A DNA stretch of 64,000 nt from Peptacetobacter sp900539645. Its GTDB lineage: Bacteria; Bacillota; Clostridia; Peptostreptococcales; Peptostreptococcaceae. The stretch is from assembly GCF_047807365.1 (NCBI RefSeq), contig NZ_JBLOUI010000003.1, forward strand, positions 59,084 to 123,083, in the 5' to 3' direction. The notes beneath the pieces were generated by a model. That model did not search any database and had not been told where the DNA came from. It saw nothing but the letters and a program-made list of their open reading frames with translations. Shown one piece after another: positions 1-9,685 of the stretch; position 1 is the first letter of the stretch, and every line of letters starts with the position of its first letter. The translations under genes and the position numbers were made by a program.

Positions 1-606
1 GTATTCTGTACCATAAGCAACTTCAAATAATTTCATTTTCGCAGTAGAATCTAGTAATCCTTCTTTAACTAAACCTACAGAACGTTCTATTAATCTGAAT
101 TTAAGATTTTCATTTTGTATATTTGTAAATTCTTTTTCAAATTCAGTTAAATCTGTATTTAGTATAAAATCATCTATTTCTTCTAAAGTCATTTCTTTAA
201 AACTATATAAATCTTTTAAACCAAAGAACTCTATTATATCTTCTAATTTATAATCTTCTGAATATATATCTGATATACTTATAACTAAATTACTAAGTAA
301 TTTTTTACATCTTTTGCTTATATCCATTAATAAATCTAAAGATATTATTTCTCTATCGCCAATTTCACTAAGTTCTAATATTTCGCCTGTTTTTCTTGAA
401 CAATAAAATACTTCGCCTTTTACAAGTGATTGTACTTCAACATCTATATCTTTAGCATTGGCTCTAAGTTCTTTATTTATAGTTGATTTGCTTTTAACTT
501 CTTTTTTAGTTTGTGTAGTTTTCTTAGTTCTAGTCTTTTTTGTTGTTTCTTTTTGAGTTTCCGTATTATCAGTTTCTTTTATTTCTTCAACTTTTACAGT
601 TGTCAT
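1..606 (-). CDS. Partial hypothetical protein downstream of the capsid gene
   Basis: The gene starts at an ATG at 604-606 behind AAGGGG and runs off the left edge of the window, so only about the first 200 codons are visible. Residues 1-45 are a low-complexity Lys/Thr/Glu-rich tail. The rest is an acidic, mostly helical-looking domain with no catalytic motif that I recognise. It is the last visible gene of the minus-strand head operon, directly after the major capsid gene and a hairpin. A head, connector or chaperone role is inferred from position only. Confidence 0.75.
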   Translation of the reverse strand, partial: MTTVKVEEIKETDNTETQKETTKKTRTKKTTQTKKEVKSKSTINKELRANAKDIDVEVQSLVKGEVFYCSRKTGEILELSEIGDREIISLDLLMDISKRCKKLLSNLVISISDIYSEDYKLEDIIEFFGLKDLYSFKEMTLEEIDDFILNTDLTEFEKEFTNIQNENLKFRLIERSVGLVKEGLLDSTAKMKLFEVAYGTEY

Positions 607-628
607 ATTTTTATCCCCTTTCTATAAT

Positions 629-656
629 AAAGGGAATAAAAATATTTATTCCCTTT
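629..656 (-). terminator. Hairpin between capsid gene and downstream gene
   Basis: A perfect 12-bp inverted repeat (629-640 and 645-656) with a 4-nt loop lies between the capsid stop and the next start. The T-run on the minus strand is short, so it may be a weak terminator or an mRNA-stabilising hairpin that keeps capsid transcript levels high. Confidence 0.6.
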
Positions 657-695
657 TATATTTCTTCTTTTATTCCATAAAAAAAGAATATATAA

Positions 696-1673
696 TTATA
701 CTGAATAATCATATATTCCATAAACTTGATTTTTAAGAACACCTAAATGAACTTTTCTAGTCATTTCGTATTCTACTTGTCTATCTAATCTTTCGCCAGT
801 TTCATCGTCCATTACGAAAGCATCACCTTCAAATCCTATTAATATAGGTTTTACCTCAGAAGGAACTATAAATAATATATCATTTTCAAGTACCCATTTT
901 TTAGTAGCTAGGTCATATTTATTTTGTAATTCCACACATTCAGTACCTTTGAACATAGAAACATAACCTTTTTCTCTATCTTCTCTAGCATTTGCTTCTA
1001 AAGTTGTTATATTTGGTATTTTAGCTAATGCTGTTTTAGAACCATATATAATAGCTTTACCTTGCCCCTGAGATTCAACTTTCTGTACTAATTCAACAAG
1101 TTTATTTTCATCTATATCACCTGTTACTTTTAAATCGCTTGATACTGTATCATAAGCTGTTTTCCATTCTTTTGCTATTAATTCAGCTATAGCAACATTA
1201 AATGATTTAGCTACTTTTTCAACACATTTATCCCAATCTATTCTTCCTGTCATAAATTCGTTGAATTCAGCATATATTTTAACACCTAAATCAAAGCCTG
1301 TAGTCTGTGCTTTACCATTTATTAATTTCTGTCTTAATAGGTCGTTAGTACCTGACGCTATAACAGAAACTTCATATAACTCAGGATTTTCAACTATGAA
1401 TTCTATTCTATCTCCTAGTTCTGTATCTTTAAACTGTGCTATATGTTCAAACATATCTCTTGATAATTCTGCTGTAGTAGTTGTAAGTAACTCAGACATT
1501 ACTTCATATATTTCATATTTATGTTGTAAAAATGTATAAGGTTTCCATTCTCCACCACATATTTCATCTTTTATATACGTTCTTAATCTATCATTTGCTT
1601 CCTTTTCAGAAAATTCTACTACTCTTTTATGGTATAAATCCATAGATAATTGTCTTAAAGCGTTTGTATCCAT
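696..1673 (-). CDS. Putative major capsid protein (HK97-fold type)
   Basis: A 325-residue protein of normal size for an HK97-fold capsid subunit, with an AGGGGG ribosome binding site. It lies third after the portal and the protease-scaffold genes, the usual position of the capsid gene. The N-terminal third is helix-rich (possible N-arm and spine helix). The C-terminal half contains a beta-rich segment with FIVPSEVKPILIG-like strands and ends near YGIYDYS. No separate cleavage site is obvious. The assignment rests on gene order, length and general resemblance to phage capsid proteins; a structure prediction would settle it. Confidence 0.75.
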   Translation of the reverse strand: MDTNALRQLSMDLYHKRVVEFSEKEANDRLRTYIKDEICGGEWKPYTFLQHKYEIYEVMSELLTTTTAELSRDMFEHIAQFKDTELGDRIEFIVENPELYEVSVIASGTNDLLRQKLINGKAQTTGFDLGVKIYAEFNEFMTGRIDWDKCVEKVAKSFNVAIAELIAKEWKTAYDTVSSDLKVTGDIDENKLVELVQKVESQGQGKAIIYGSKTALAKIPNITTLEANAREDREKGYVSMFKGTECVELQNKYDLATKKWVLENDILFIVPSEVKPILIGFEGDAFVMDDETGERLDRQVEYEMTRKVHLGVLKNQVYGIYDYSV

Positions 1674-1690
1674 TATTTTAAAACCCCCTA

Positions 1691-2149
1691 TTATATTATT
1701 TCTATTTCACAAGATTTTTGTCCTAATATATTTGTTAGACCTTTTCTTCTAAGTCTAGCTACAGCAGTACCTGTATCTTTCTTAGCAAATTTCATTTCAT
1801 CTGCTTTTAATTCAAGTAAGTCACCTGCATTTGCTCCTGTTATAGTATCAACAAAAGATTCATCTATTTCATAAACATCACCTCTCATTGGTATATATGC
1901 TCTACCAACTTGTCCTGCTTTTAATATGAAATCAGCATCTGTTTTATCTTCTTTATATCTATGACAATCGCATATTAATATTGCAAACGGTTCACCATCA
2001 GTTAAATTTTGAACCTTTCTTACTTCTTCTCCAACTACGTCTGTCATAACTTCTTTATAACCTATAACTGAACCATTTTCTAAATCTGCTGTGTGTTTTA
2101 CTGATATATTTCTACCAGTAGATTTTCTAACTAATGCCATTTTAGCCAT
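1691..2149 (-). CDS. Putative head decoration / capsid-stabilising protein
   Basis: A 152-residue protein encoded between the protease-scaffold and the capsid gene, with GGAGG seven bases before its ATG. This slot is usually occupied by a decoration protein. It is predicted mostly beta and has no transmembrane segment. Residues about 70-115 contain a GDVYEI...ELKADEMKF stretch typical of small beta-barrel virion proteins. The function is inferred from position and composition; I do not recognise a specific family. Confidence 0.55.
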   Translation of the reverse strand: MAKMALVRKSTGRNISVKHTADLENGSVIGYKEVMTDVVGEEVRKVQNLTDGEPFAILICDCHRYKEDKTDADFILKAGQVGRAYIPMRGDVYEIDESFVDTITGANAGDLLELKADEMKFAKKDTGTAVARLRRKGLTNILGQKSCEIEII

Positions 2150-2166
2150 ATTTCTTAATCCTCCTA

Positions 2167-3633
2167 TTAATCTATTTGATTAGCAAATATTCCACCATAG
2201 AGTTGTTTTTTTCTCTCTTTAGTTTCTTGCTCTTTATCTTTTATTTCTTTTTCTTTTAATGAAAATTCTATTTTTAAATTTTCTTCTTTATCATTATCTT
2301 TTTTAGTGAATTTAGCTTTTTTCTTTTCTTCTATCGCTTTCATTCCTTCTAAAACAAATAATTCTCTCTTGAACTCATCTATTGATATTTCTTCTGAATA
2401 AACTTTAGAAGTTAATTCTTCAAGTTCTTCCATAACTAAATCAAATTCAGAAACAACTTCTGAAACTTCTTTTTCAAGTGCCATCTGTTTTTCTTCTTTT
2501 TCTTTAGTTTCTTTATATTCTTTTAATTCTGAATTTTCTGTTTGTAAAGTATCTAATTCTTCTTTAGTAACTTCAAATTGTTTCTGAAGCTCTTCTTTTT
2601 CTTCATTGACTTTAGAATATTCTTCATTCATCTGTTCTATTTTATCTTCAAGAACTTTAGTGAATTGAGTATTTCTTAAATCAAAATTAAGCGTTTCTGT
2701 ATCATTTTCAACTTTTTTCCAAACAGACACATATTTTGATATATCGTCCATACTTAAAGTTATCTTATTTTCATTTAAAGTGAATGGTATTCCGAATACA
2801 CTTTTTTGTTCAAAATCATATACTATTGCAACAGATTCTTCTGAATCAACATCTTGAAGGGAATATTTTCTATATTCATATTCTTCGCCCCAATGAGATG
2901 TTTCTTTGTACATATAGTTAATAAGTGATTCACCTACTAATCTATATAATTCACTAGAACCTAATCCATATATATCTTTTTCCATTTTGTTTTCACCTTC
3001 TTCTATTTCTTTAATCTTAGATGTTATTTCTTTAGTAAATTCTTCTATGTTAGAATTATTACTAAACATTTCTAAACCACAAGTTCCATTCATTCCTTGT
3101 ACTACATCGTCACCTAAAACAGTAACAGCCATAAAATTAAAATCAGTTATATCAGTTATTCCATCTTCTGTAGTTTCAGAATCTAAAACTGCAATTTCCA
3201 TCGATACCTGTTTTTCGCCATCTGCATCATCAATTAAAGACAATGCTTCATTAGAATAACCCTCCCAAATATAACAATCTGCAACAAAATGAGTAACCCC
3301 ACCTATTTCCTCATAACGTGGATTGCAACTTTCAGGAAAGACACCTATTGGTTTTTCTAAGTAATACATTTCAATTCCATTCTTAGTTTTCTTTAACTTC
3401 ATACGATGGTCTGAAAAATCTTTTGCATTTCCATCTTCATCAACTATTATATAAGCTAATAAAGGTCTGTTCTTTATTGTTTTTTCGGCTTTTTTTATAG
3501 CTTTCTTACTAAAAGAAGTATTATTACGATTAATACCTTCGTGCATAATATAGACTTTAGCTTTCTTTAAACCAAATTTAGTTTCTTCTTCTTCATAACA
3601 TCTAATCTTGCAAGGTATGTTTATATTTTCCAA
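2167..3633 (-). CDS. Fused prohead protease and scaffold
   Basis: The start is TTG at 3631-3633, chosen because AAGGAGGTGAG lies just upstream; a longer reading frame begins inside the ribosome binding site. Numbering here is from that longer frame (first residue at 3651). Residues 20-200 resemble a prohead maturation protease, with a candidate catalytic His in FSDHRMK (H82) and Ser in QVSME (S150). Residues about 340-470 are a long, highly charged coiled coil rich in Glu and Lys, as in scaffolding proteins. Protease-scaffold fusions are known in tailed phages. The product would assemble inside the prohead and then process itself and the capsid. Confidence 0.7.
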   Translation of the reverse strand: MENINIPCKIRCYEEEETKFGLKKAKVYIMHEGINRNNTSFSKKAIKKAEKTIKNRPLLAYIIVDEDGNAKDFSDHRMKLKKTKNGIEMYYLEKPIGVFPESCNPRYEEIGGVTHFVADCYIWEGYSNEALSLIDDADGEKQVSMEIAVLDSETTEDGITDITDFNFMAVTVLGDDVVQGMNGTCGLEMFSNNSNIEEFTKEITSKIKEIEEGENKMEKDIYGLGSSELYRLVGESLINYMYKETSHWGEEYEYRKYSLQDVDSEESVAIVYDFEQKSVFGIPFTLNENKITLSMDDISKYVSVWKKVENDTETLNFDLRNTQFTKVLEDKIEQMNEEYSKVNEEKEELQKQFEVTKEELDTLQTENSELKEYKETKEKEEKQMALEKEVSEVVSEFDLVMEELEELTSKVYSEEISIDEFKRELFVLEGMKAIEEKKKAKFTKKDNDKEENLKIEFSLKEKEIKDKEQETKERKKQLYGGIFANQID

Positions 3634-3651
3634 TTTCTCACCTCCTTGCAA

Positions 3652-3840
3652 TTAAAAATTTAATATATTTGTAAATAAAAAACGCTCTCTATCTTCTTTA
3701 GAGAACGTTAATTTATTACTATCATTTTTAAATGTATATATTGTTATATTTCCATTTTTTTCAGAATTAAGTAATTTATATCCATTATTTACAAGATATT
3801 CTTTATCTTCTTCTGCAAAAACTTTTACAAATTGTTCCAT
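3652..3840 (-). CDS. Small hypothetical head-module protein
   Basis: A 62-residue protein that starts at an ATG two bases after the portal stop codon and is therefore probably translationally coupled to it. A longer frame back to 3921 exists but overlaps the portal C-terminus and lacks a ribosome binding site. The product is charged and soluble (MEQFVKVF...), with no recognised domain. Position between portal and protease suggests a head-assembly accessory role. Confidence 0.6.
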   Translation of the reverse strand: MEQFVKVFAEEDKEYLVNNGYKLLNSEKNGNITIYTFKNDSNKLTFSKEDRERFLFTNILNF

Positions 3841-3841
3841 C

Positions 3842-5317
3842 TTATTCACTCTCACTTTCCCCTGTATTAGTTGAAGAATCAGGATTATCTTCATTAGATG
3901 GTCTGCCTTTTTCATCTTCACTTGAAAGTGTATGTGAAGTTTGCATAGGTAACATTTTTTCTTCTATACCAAGCATTTCTTCATTTAATAATATATTTAA
4001 TGCTTCTAAAGGAGTATATCCTTGTAAAGCTAAATATTTCTTTTTAGAGCCATAAACAGCTAAATTTTCTCTTTCATTTTTTACCATATTTAATTGATTA
4101 TATTCTGTTGAATTACAGAAAACAACCTTCCAATTTTTTGTTTTACTAGTATTTTTTAATATTGTATTTATCCAACTAGCAAACATAGATTGAATTTTTA
4201 AAGGTAATAAAGTATCTACTACTGCCCCCATAGCTATTGCTTCATTAGAAGATTTACTACCATTGAATAAATCATCATTAAATCCTGTTGCATCATAAAT
4301 ACTTTTTTTAACTTTAGTAGCATAATCTAAATTTTTAACTCTACTATCTGTTAAAGGTACGCCTTTTATCTCCATAGGAGAAGTAACTACCCCTATTCCA
4401 CTAGGAACAGCATTTTTAACCGATTGGTGATATATACCTACAGCATCATAATCTAAAAGATAAGTACCTTTATCATCTATAGGCACTTTTTGTTGAATTA
4501 ATTTAAAGTTATCTGTGGTAGCATTGGATAAATCTAAATCTTCTATATCTTCTAATGCCATAAGAGAATCTAGTATATGTGCAAAATAAGGCACACCTTT
4601 TATTCCCCATTCATCTAGTGTAAAAGCAACACCTTTTTCACTAACTTTATAATATTTATTATCGACTAATTCATCTGATTTTAAAGTACCATTTTTCTTT
4701 TTATTCCAAGCGTCTTGAATTTCTTTTGGAAAATAATTTAATTCTTCTTCTGTAATTTTACTTAAATCAATACCATAAACATTTTGCATATTCATATCTT
4801 TTCCAACTATAATACATATAGATTGTGGTATTTTAACTATTACAACACTATCTTTAGATTCAATAAGATATATATATAATTCTCCAAAAGTAATTAATTC
4901 TTCAAACATCCAACGGAAATTTTTCTTTACATTGAATAATTCTAAATATTTCGCAACTTCTAATTCTTTTTTCCACATATCTTCTTTGTTTTTAAATTTT
5001 GTCATATCAGTTGGTACAAGAAAATAGTCATTAGTGAGTATATTAGATTGATAATTAATAAATTGCTTTAAAATACCATTAGATATCCTATAAGAACTCA
5101 TAGCATTTTGTAAAGTTTTTATATTAGACTCACTTGTAGCGTCTTTTAAAGCATTTCTTATACTATCTTTACTTTGAGTTCTTGCTCTAGATATTTTTTT
5201 ATATACTTTATCTACAGCACCAATACCATTATTAATATTTCTTACTTTTGTAGCATAAGTTTCTCTTACAGCATTAGCCATTAATAAGTCTAAATCTTTT
5301 TTGTTGCTATTCTCCAC
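3842..5317 (-). CDS. Phage portal protein
   Basis: A 491-residue protein starting with GTG (5315-5317) behind AAGGTGGTGAG. It follows directly on the large terminase gene and precedes the protease-scaffold, the standard position for the portal. Length and features fit: a helix-rich N-terminus, a beta/stem region around residues 100-350 and a C-terminal half with an NEAIAMGAVVDTLLP clip-like helix. The last 30 residues are disordered and acidic (Ser/Asp/Glu). It would form the dodecameric DNA entry ring at the capsid vertex. Confidence 0.8.
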   Translation of the reverse strand: MENSNKKDLDLLMANAVRETYATKVRNINNGIGAVDKVYKKISRARTQSKDSIRNALKDATSESNIKTLQNAMSSYRISNGILKQFINYQSNILTNDYFLVPTDMTKFKNKEDMWKKELEVAKYLELFNVKKNFRWMFEELITFGELYIYLIESKDSVVIVKIPQSICIIVGKDMNMQNVYGIDLSKITEEELNYFPKEIQDAWNKKKNGTLKSDELVDNKYYKVSEKGVAFTLDEWGIKGVPYFAHILDSLMALEDIEDLDLSNATTDNFKLIQQKVPIDDKGTYLLDYDAVGIYHQSVKNAVPSGIGVVTSPMEIKGVPLTDSRVKNLDYATKVKKSIYDATGFNDDLFNGSKSSNEAIAMGAVVDTLLPLKIQSMFASWINTILKNTSKTKNWKVVFCNSTEYNQLNMVKNERENLAVYGSKKKYLALQGYTPLEALNILLNEEMLGIEEKMLPMQTSHTLSSEDEKGRPSNEDNPDSSTNTGESESE

Positions 5318-5338
5318 TTTCTCACCACCTTATATAAT

Positions 5339-7069
5339 TTAATTAAAGAAGAATATTTGATTATTACTTCTACTTTTTTTAGCTATTTCTTCGTGTTCTA
5401 TAATTTTAGCTAAATAATTTGCATATGCAATAGAAGAATATCTATCTTTCCTATTATTACTTTTTTCACTTATTTTAATATTTCCACCTACAGCTTCATA
5501 TTCAAGATTAATTATTTCATTTACCATTGAAGTGATTTCAATAAATGGTTCTAAAATATCTATCTGTTCTGAAGCTGTCATATTATTAAATTTTTTATCA
5601 TTAATTTCTAAATCTTGTCTTTTTTCATTATCATCTTTTAGTAATCTAATTGTTTTAGTTCTAAAAGCATTTTTTAAGTATATTGCTATATCATTATTAA
5701 TTTTAGCATTGGGTTTTAATGCATAAATAACAGGTAATGAACCTTTAGACATTTCTTCATCTATATCACTATTTTTGTTATAATTAGTAAATGAATTATA
5801 ATGTTTATCTAATGAATCATTATATTGAGATTTTTGCATTTCTTTAAAAACTGCGATACCATTTCCGTTAGTATCCATTATTATTTTATCTGCTTCAAAT
5901 TCTTCATATAATTCTTTAAGTCGCATAGCCTGTTTTTCAGGAGATAACCCATTATGATTTTCCATCCAAACAACTTCTGATTTATAACCTTCACTATCAG
6001 GTAACATTCTTAATAACGTATAAATAGAATTATCGTTTATTTCACCTGATTCTATAGCTATATCTGCACTTATTAATCGTATTTCGCCATTTTGTTTTTT
6101 ATAACCTTTATTTTTAATTTTTGCGTCTACACCATTTAAAATTTCTAATTCAGTCAAAGGATAAAAAGGATTCTTTAAAACCCTACATTGATTTATTTCA
6201 TCTGATTTGAAATAAGATTTTTCATTTTCCCCAAACCATAAACCACAATATTCCATTTCAAATTTAACTTCTCCTATTGAATTTCTATCTTCATCGATTT
6301 TTTCTTTAAGAAGAAGTCCGTGGTCTAAGGAACAAGTATATGGTATATCACAACAAAATGAATTTTTTTCATCCATCATATTATTTAATATTTCCAAAAA
6401 TTTATCATAACTCCAATGTGATTTATACCAAGCAGAACTTAAATATAATTCTTTATTAGGCTCTTTTGGATAGTTCTTATATTCTGTTTTACTCAAAAAC
6501 TTAGGTCTACGAGGTGCTGTTAAAAACTGTTTAAGAACTAAATCTATATCATCTTTTTTAACAAGTCTATATTCATCAATTATTAGAACATTTCCTCTAA
6601 GTCCTCTACCACCATCTCCTGCAACGGTAGCTTGAATAATGCTTCCGTTTCTAAAAATACATTTAATATCTTGATTATTTGTTTGTATTTTTTCAATTTC
6701 AGAATTTAATATTATAGAACGCATCCTCATATCTTCAATTTTTTCAGTAATTATCATACCTGCTTGTTTTTTATTACCTGATGCAAGAACTACTTTAGTA
6801 TTTGGATATAGTATGCAACGTACAACACAAAAAAGTGCTGTTAAATAAGACTTACCCAAGCCCCTGCAAGCCACAAACGCAAATAAGGTACAAATGTTCA
6901 TCATATACAATAAAATACATTGAAAAGGAAATATTTCTAATTGTAAATAATCCATTACTAATCTATGAGGATTTTTTCTGTAAAATTCAGTCCAAATAGC
7001 CGTACCATCGTGTAAATTTTCTTTACTTGTTTTTTTTAGTTTTTTTCTTTTTCTCGATAAAGTTTTCAT
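5339..7069 (-). CDS. Terminase large subunit
   Basis: A 576-residue packaging motor. The ATPase domain carries a Walker A motif ACRGLGKS at residues 67-74 and a Walker B motif VLIIDEY at 161-167. The C-terminal RNase H-like nuclease shows acidic residues in an ISADIAIESG strand near residue 335 and IIMDTNGNG near 400. The start at 7069 overlaps the upstream gene by 47 bp and has no clear ribosome binding site, so translation is probably coupled. Sits directly upstream of the portal. Confidence 0.88.
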   Translation of the reverse strand: MKTLSRKRKKLKKTSKENLHDGTAIWTEFYRKNPHRLVMDYLQLEIFPFQCILLYMMNICTLFAFVACRGLGKSYLTALFCVVRCILYPNTKVVLASGNKKQAGMIITEKIEDMRMRSIILNSEIEKIQTNNQDIKCIFRNGSIIQATVAGDGGRGLRGNVLIIDEYRLVKKDDIDLVLKQFLTAPRRPKFLSKTEYKNYPKEPNKELYLSSAWYKSHWSYDKFLEILNNMMDEKNSFCCDIPYTCSLDHGLLLKEKIDEDRNSIGEVKFEMEYCGLWFGENEKSYFKSDEINQCRVLKNPFYPLTELEILNGVDAKIKNKGYKKQNGEIRLISADIAIESGEINDNSIYTLLRMLPDSEGYKSEVVWMENHNGLSPEKQAMRLKELYEEFEADKIIMDTNGNGIAVFKEMQKSQYNDSLDKHYNSFTNYNKNSDIDEEMSKGSLPVIYALKPNAKINNDIAIYLKNAFRTKTIRLLKDDNEKRQDLEINDKKFNNMTASEQIDILEPFIEITSMVNEIINLEYEAVGGNIKISEKSNNRKDRYSSIAYANYLAKIIEHEEIAKKSRSNNQIFFFN

Positions 7070-7946
7070 AAGTATTTAACTCATCTTCTACCGTATATTT
7101 AGATTTATCTATACCCAAAGCTTTACGCATAGGTATAGTAAAATATCTATTAATATTAAATTGTATTCTATCTACATCATTAAATTCATCAGTAATATCA
7201 GGAATAGGTTCTTCTTCCTCAAACCTTTTTATCATTTGACCTAAAGTCATAGATTTATCCTCGTCATACTGTTTTTGTTTAGATGGTATTACATTTAACT
7301 CAGCCATTTTTTCAGATTTTATATTTTGGAATTTTGCATATGCATTATGGTCGCCATTTTTGTATGCTCTATCCATTTGTATTTCTATTTGACAAATATC
7401 TTTAATAATCTCCCTCTCTTGATATTTCTCAGAAGGATATTCACTTATAAGTTCTTCATATTTATATTCAAGTATTTCTAATTCTTCATTGGTAAACTTG
7501 TTTTTGCCCCATCTCTTTAACATATCATTAGTTATTTCAAATGTATTTTTTAAAGTTGTATTATCTATAAATTCAGTTTTATCATCTACACATTTTTCTG
7601 TAGAATAAATATAAATAAGATTATCCAATGAACTTCTATTCTTATTAACTTTATTTCTATTTATTTTTTTTAAATATTCTATTACAAAATTATGTAACTT
7701 AATATTAGACATATCATTAAAAACTTCTTCATCAAAATATATATCAAAATTTAAGCAAAAATGCTGTAGTGATAATTTCAAATCACCATTATAAGTATTG
7801 TATATAGTTTTAAATCTTATATTTAAACATTCTTTACATATTGGAATTTTATTATTATTTTTATATAATTCACTAGATGAAAAAAGAAATTCTCTTTCGC
7901 TTTTTTCTTTGCCACACTTACTGCAAATTATTTTAGTTAAAGCCAA
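7023..7946 (-). CDS. Zinc-ribbon protein upstream of terminase; candidate small terminase
   Basis: A 307-residue protein starting with TTG at 7946 behind AAGAAGGTGAT. Residues 7-43 hold a CSKCG...ICKECL zinc ribbon. The middle is helical and charged, and the C-terminus is a Lys-rich tail overlapping the terminase start. The first gene of the packaging operon is commonly the small terminase subunit, so a DNA-recognition role is a reasonable inference, but no HTH is obvious. The same style of zinc ribbon ends the protein at 11080-12402. Confidence 0.6.
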   Translation of the reverse strand: MALTKIICSKCGKEKSEREFLFSSSELYKNNNKIPICKECLNIRFKTIYNTYNGDLKLSLQHFCLNFDIYFDEEVFNDMSNIKLHNFVIEYLKKINRNKVNKNRSSLDNLIYIYSTEKCVDDKTEFIDNTTLKNTFEITNDMLKRWGKNKFTNEELEILEYKYEELISEYPSEKYQEREIIKDICQIEIQMDRAYKNGDHNAYAKFQNIKSEKMAELNVIPSKQKQYDEDKSMTLGQMIKRFEEEEPIPDITDEFNDVDRIQFNINRYFTIPMRKALGIDKSKYTVEDELNTYENFIEKKKKTKKNK

Positions 7947-8005
7947 TTTATCACCTTCTTTTTATCATACAATTATCATTATCAATAAGAAAAACAAAAA
8001 AAATA

Positions 8006-8032
8006 GCTAAGAAGCCTTATAGACCTCTTAAC
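8006..8032 (-). terminator. Rho-independent terminator after the 8032 gene
   Basis: On the minus strand the stem GTTAAGAGGTC pairs with GGCTTCTTAGC (with wobbles), followed by a long T-tract (7991-8004). It lies at the stop codon of the gene at 8032-8220 and separates the RNA block from the packaging operon. Confidence 0.7.
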
Positions 8033-8220
8033 TAACAATTAACATCATAACCTAATGATAATCCAACATATTCTTTATTCATAAAGTCTTTTATAACTTC
8101 TTCTAAAGTTATTATATTAGTTTCAAGACCATCTTTATCAAATTCGTGTACCATTAATACACCATTTTCATTAGTTATCATTATTTTATTTGCTGTAACT
8201 TTATTTGTTTTCTTTATCAT
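8032..8220 (-). CDS. Small hypothetical protein
   Basis: A 62-residue protein with AAGGAGA nine bases before its ATG. It contains alternating strands (KIMITNENGVLMVHEF) and a short helix. No family recognised. It lies directly after the large non-coding RNA region on the same strand and ends in a strong terminator, so it may be co-transcribed with that RNA. Confidence 0.6.
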   Translation of the reverse strand: MIKKTNKVTANKIMITNENGVLMVHEFDKDGLETNIITLEEVIKDFMNKEYVGLSLGYDVNC

Positions 8221-8292
8221 CGAATAATTCTCCTTATATTTTTAATACAGAAGATGTATATATTATTAAATACACCCTCAGAAACCTTTTCT

Positions 8293-9274
8293 ACAACTTG
8301 GTAGATAGGCAAATATCTTTTTTAACTTTCATTTTAGGTACTAGTTAGAATTGCACTAACTTACGCTTTCAGTACCACGTTATAAGAACCTAAATTAATA
8401 GATTCCTAACGCAAAAGCACCAAACTCCATTGACGCCTTTTTGCAGATTATTTTATTAATAAAACTATTGAACAACCGTAGTTTAGATTATATCCCATTT
8501 CGCAAGGATTATTTATTCCCTTGTTTGTTCACTAACTTTCGCTAGTATGAGATTAAGCACACTCTATTTACAGTCTGAGCAATTGACTTTTTCCAAGTAG
8601 CTTCTCATCAATCATTTACTCCCTTCCAGCTTAGCTGTCGCCATCTTGAAGTGTGATTAATAATCAATATAGCTATTGCGTAACTATATTGAACTTCATT
8701 CTATTATTAGTGAAGTATTAGTGCATTTTCACTACTTGTCGATACAGATTTTCGCTTACTTGTATAATTATAGTTGCTTTTACTCTTTTAAACTATTAAA
8801 CTTAAACAATAAGAATCTTCTGTATAGTACTGACGTTCCCTACTCAGTTAAGGTATGTGATTTTTGTTTAGAGAAGTACTGTACCTTTAGCTTCGTTACC
8901 TTTTAGTAACAAAATACTAAACTCCTCTGTGTAAAGATTTAAACTCTCTTTACGATTAATATCAAGATTTCTCAATATTAATTAGAATCTGCTCTTGCTT
9001 GTTAAACTCGAACTAATATCCCTTGCATATTCTAATCTTTCATATTGCTTCGGTACAAGCTATTAGGCTACCACACCTAATTCACCTTAACCTCATCATT
9101 TGACATTGGTTAGGTTTTCACTTAGCATACATATAAGACACTCTCATAAAGCCACCAACTCTATAAGAACTTAGAGAATATGCTTTGCTTAGACGGACTA
9201 CTTACTACAGTAGCGACTACACATAACTTGTCTTTTACCTATTCACATAGACTATCCTAAAGATACCAAGCTAC
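8293..9274 (-). ncRNA. Candidate giant structured RNA (about 980 nt) next to the tRNA array
   Basis: There is no credible gene between 8221 and 9513. On the minus strand the two ends of this stretch pair: GTAGCTTGGTA (9274-9264) with TACCAAGTTGT (8303-8293), an 11-bp helix including three G-U pairs, followed inside by GATAG/CTATC. Local stems are visible, for example ACTAGC-GAAA-GTTAGT (a GNRA-type loop), CAAGG/CCTTG, ATTAGG/CCTAAT, CAATATAG/CTATATTG and GTTAC/GTAAC. Base composition is clearly less AT-rich than the neighbouring genes. Large ornate RNAs such as GOLLD and ROOL are known from phages, often beside tRNA genes. Membership in either class is an inference from context and size; I do not see a diagnostic motif. 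Confidence 0.6.
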
Positions 9275-9329
9275 CTTTATATAAAAATCATTGAAAAATA
9301 ATTTATAATATACTATAATAAATATATAA

Positions 9330-9396
9330 AACAACGCAAGGTTTATTTACACTCTTTATTAGTCATTTAGAGTTTTTACCATCCCCTTGTGTTGTT
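9330..9396 (-). terminator. Large hairpin between tRNA array and giant RNA
   Basis: AACAACGCAAGG (9330-9341) pairs with CCTTGTGTTGTT (9385-9396), enclosing an inner ACTCT/AGAGT stem. T-runs follow on both strands, so it could terminate transcription in either direction and would end the tRNA transcript. TTGTTT and TATATT on the minus strand just after it could be a promoter for the downstream RNA. Confidence 0.5.
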
Positions 9397-9513
9397 TTTT
9401 ATGCCTTAAAGAGTTATGTTTATCATAACTCTCAAGACAATAAAGTAAAACACTAAATTTATATGAAAACTTTAAACAGTTATTAAAAAGTTTAAACATC
9501 TTTTAATTCAAAA

Positions 9514-9601
9514 GGAAAGTGTGGGATTCGAACCCACGCACCACTTATTGTAGTCTAAATTCTTAGCAAGAATTCCCCTTTAACCACTTGGGTAACCTTC
9601 C
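9514..9601 (-). tRNA. tRNA-Ser (GCU)
   Basis: Class II tRNA with a long variable arm. The acceptor GGAAGGT pairs with ACTTTCC. Anticodon loop TTGCTAA lies between AATTC and GAATT, anticodon GCT. The T-arm carries GGTTCGAATCC. CCA is not encoded. Confidence 0.93.
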
Positions 9602-9611
9602 ATATTTTAAA

Positions 9612-9683
9612 TCACCCTAACGAGATTCGAACTCGTGTCGCCACCGTGAAAGGGTGGTGTGCTAACCCCTGCACTATAGGGCG
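9612..9683 (-). tRNA. tRNA-Glu (UUC)
   Basis: The acceptor CGCCCTA pairs with TAGGGTG. Anticodon stem CCACC/GGTGG encloses CTTTCAC, anticodon TTC. The T-arm contains GAGTTCGAATCTC. CCA is not encoded. Confidence 0.93.
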
Positions 9684-9685
9684 AG

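Noticed and set aside
8676..8906. Plus-strand ORF inside the giant RNA region
   Set aside because: No ribosome binding site, odd composition, isolated on the wrong strand in a region explained better as structured RNA.
8293..9274. Group II intron or rRNA-like fragment
   Set aside because: No GTGYG boundary, no domain V-like hairpin, no split gene on either side and no resemblance to rRNA that I can see.
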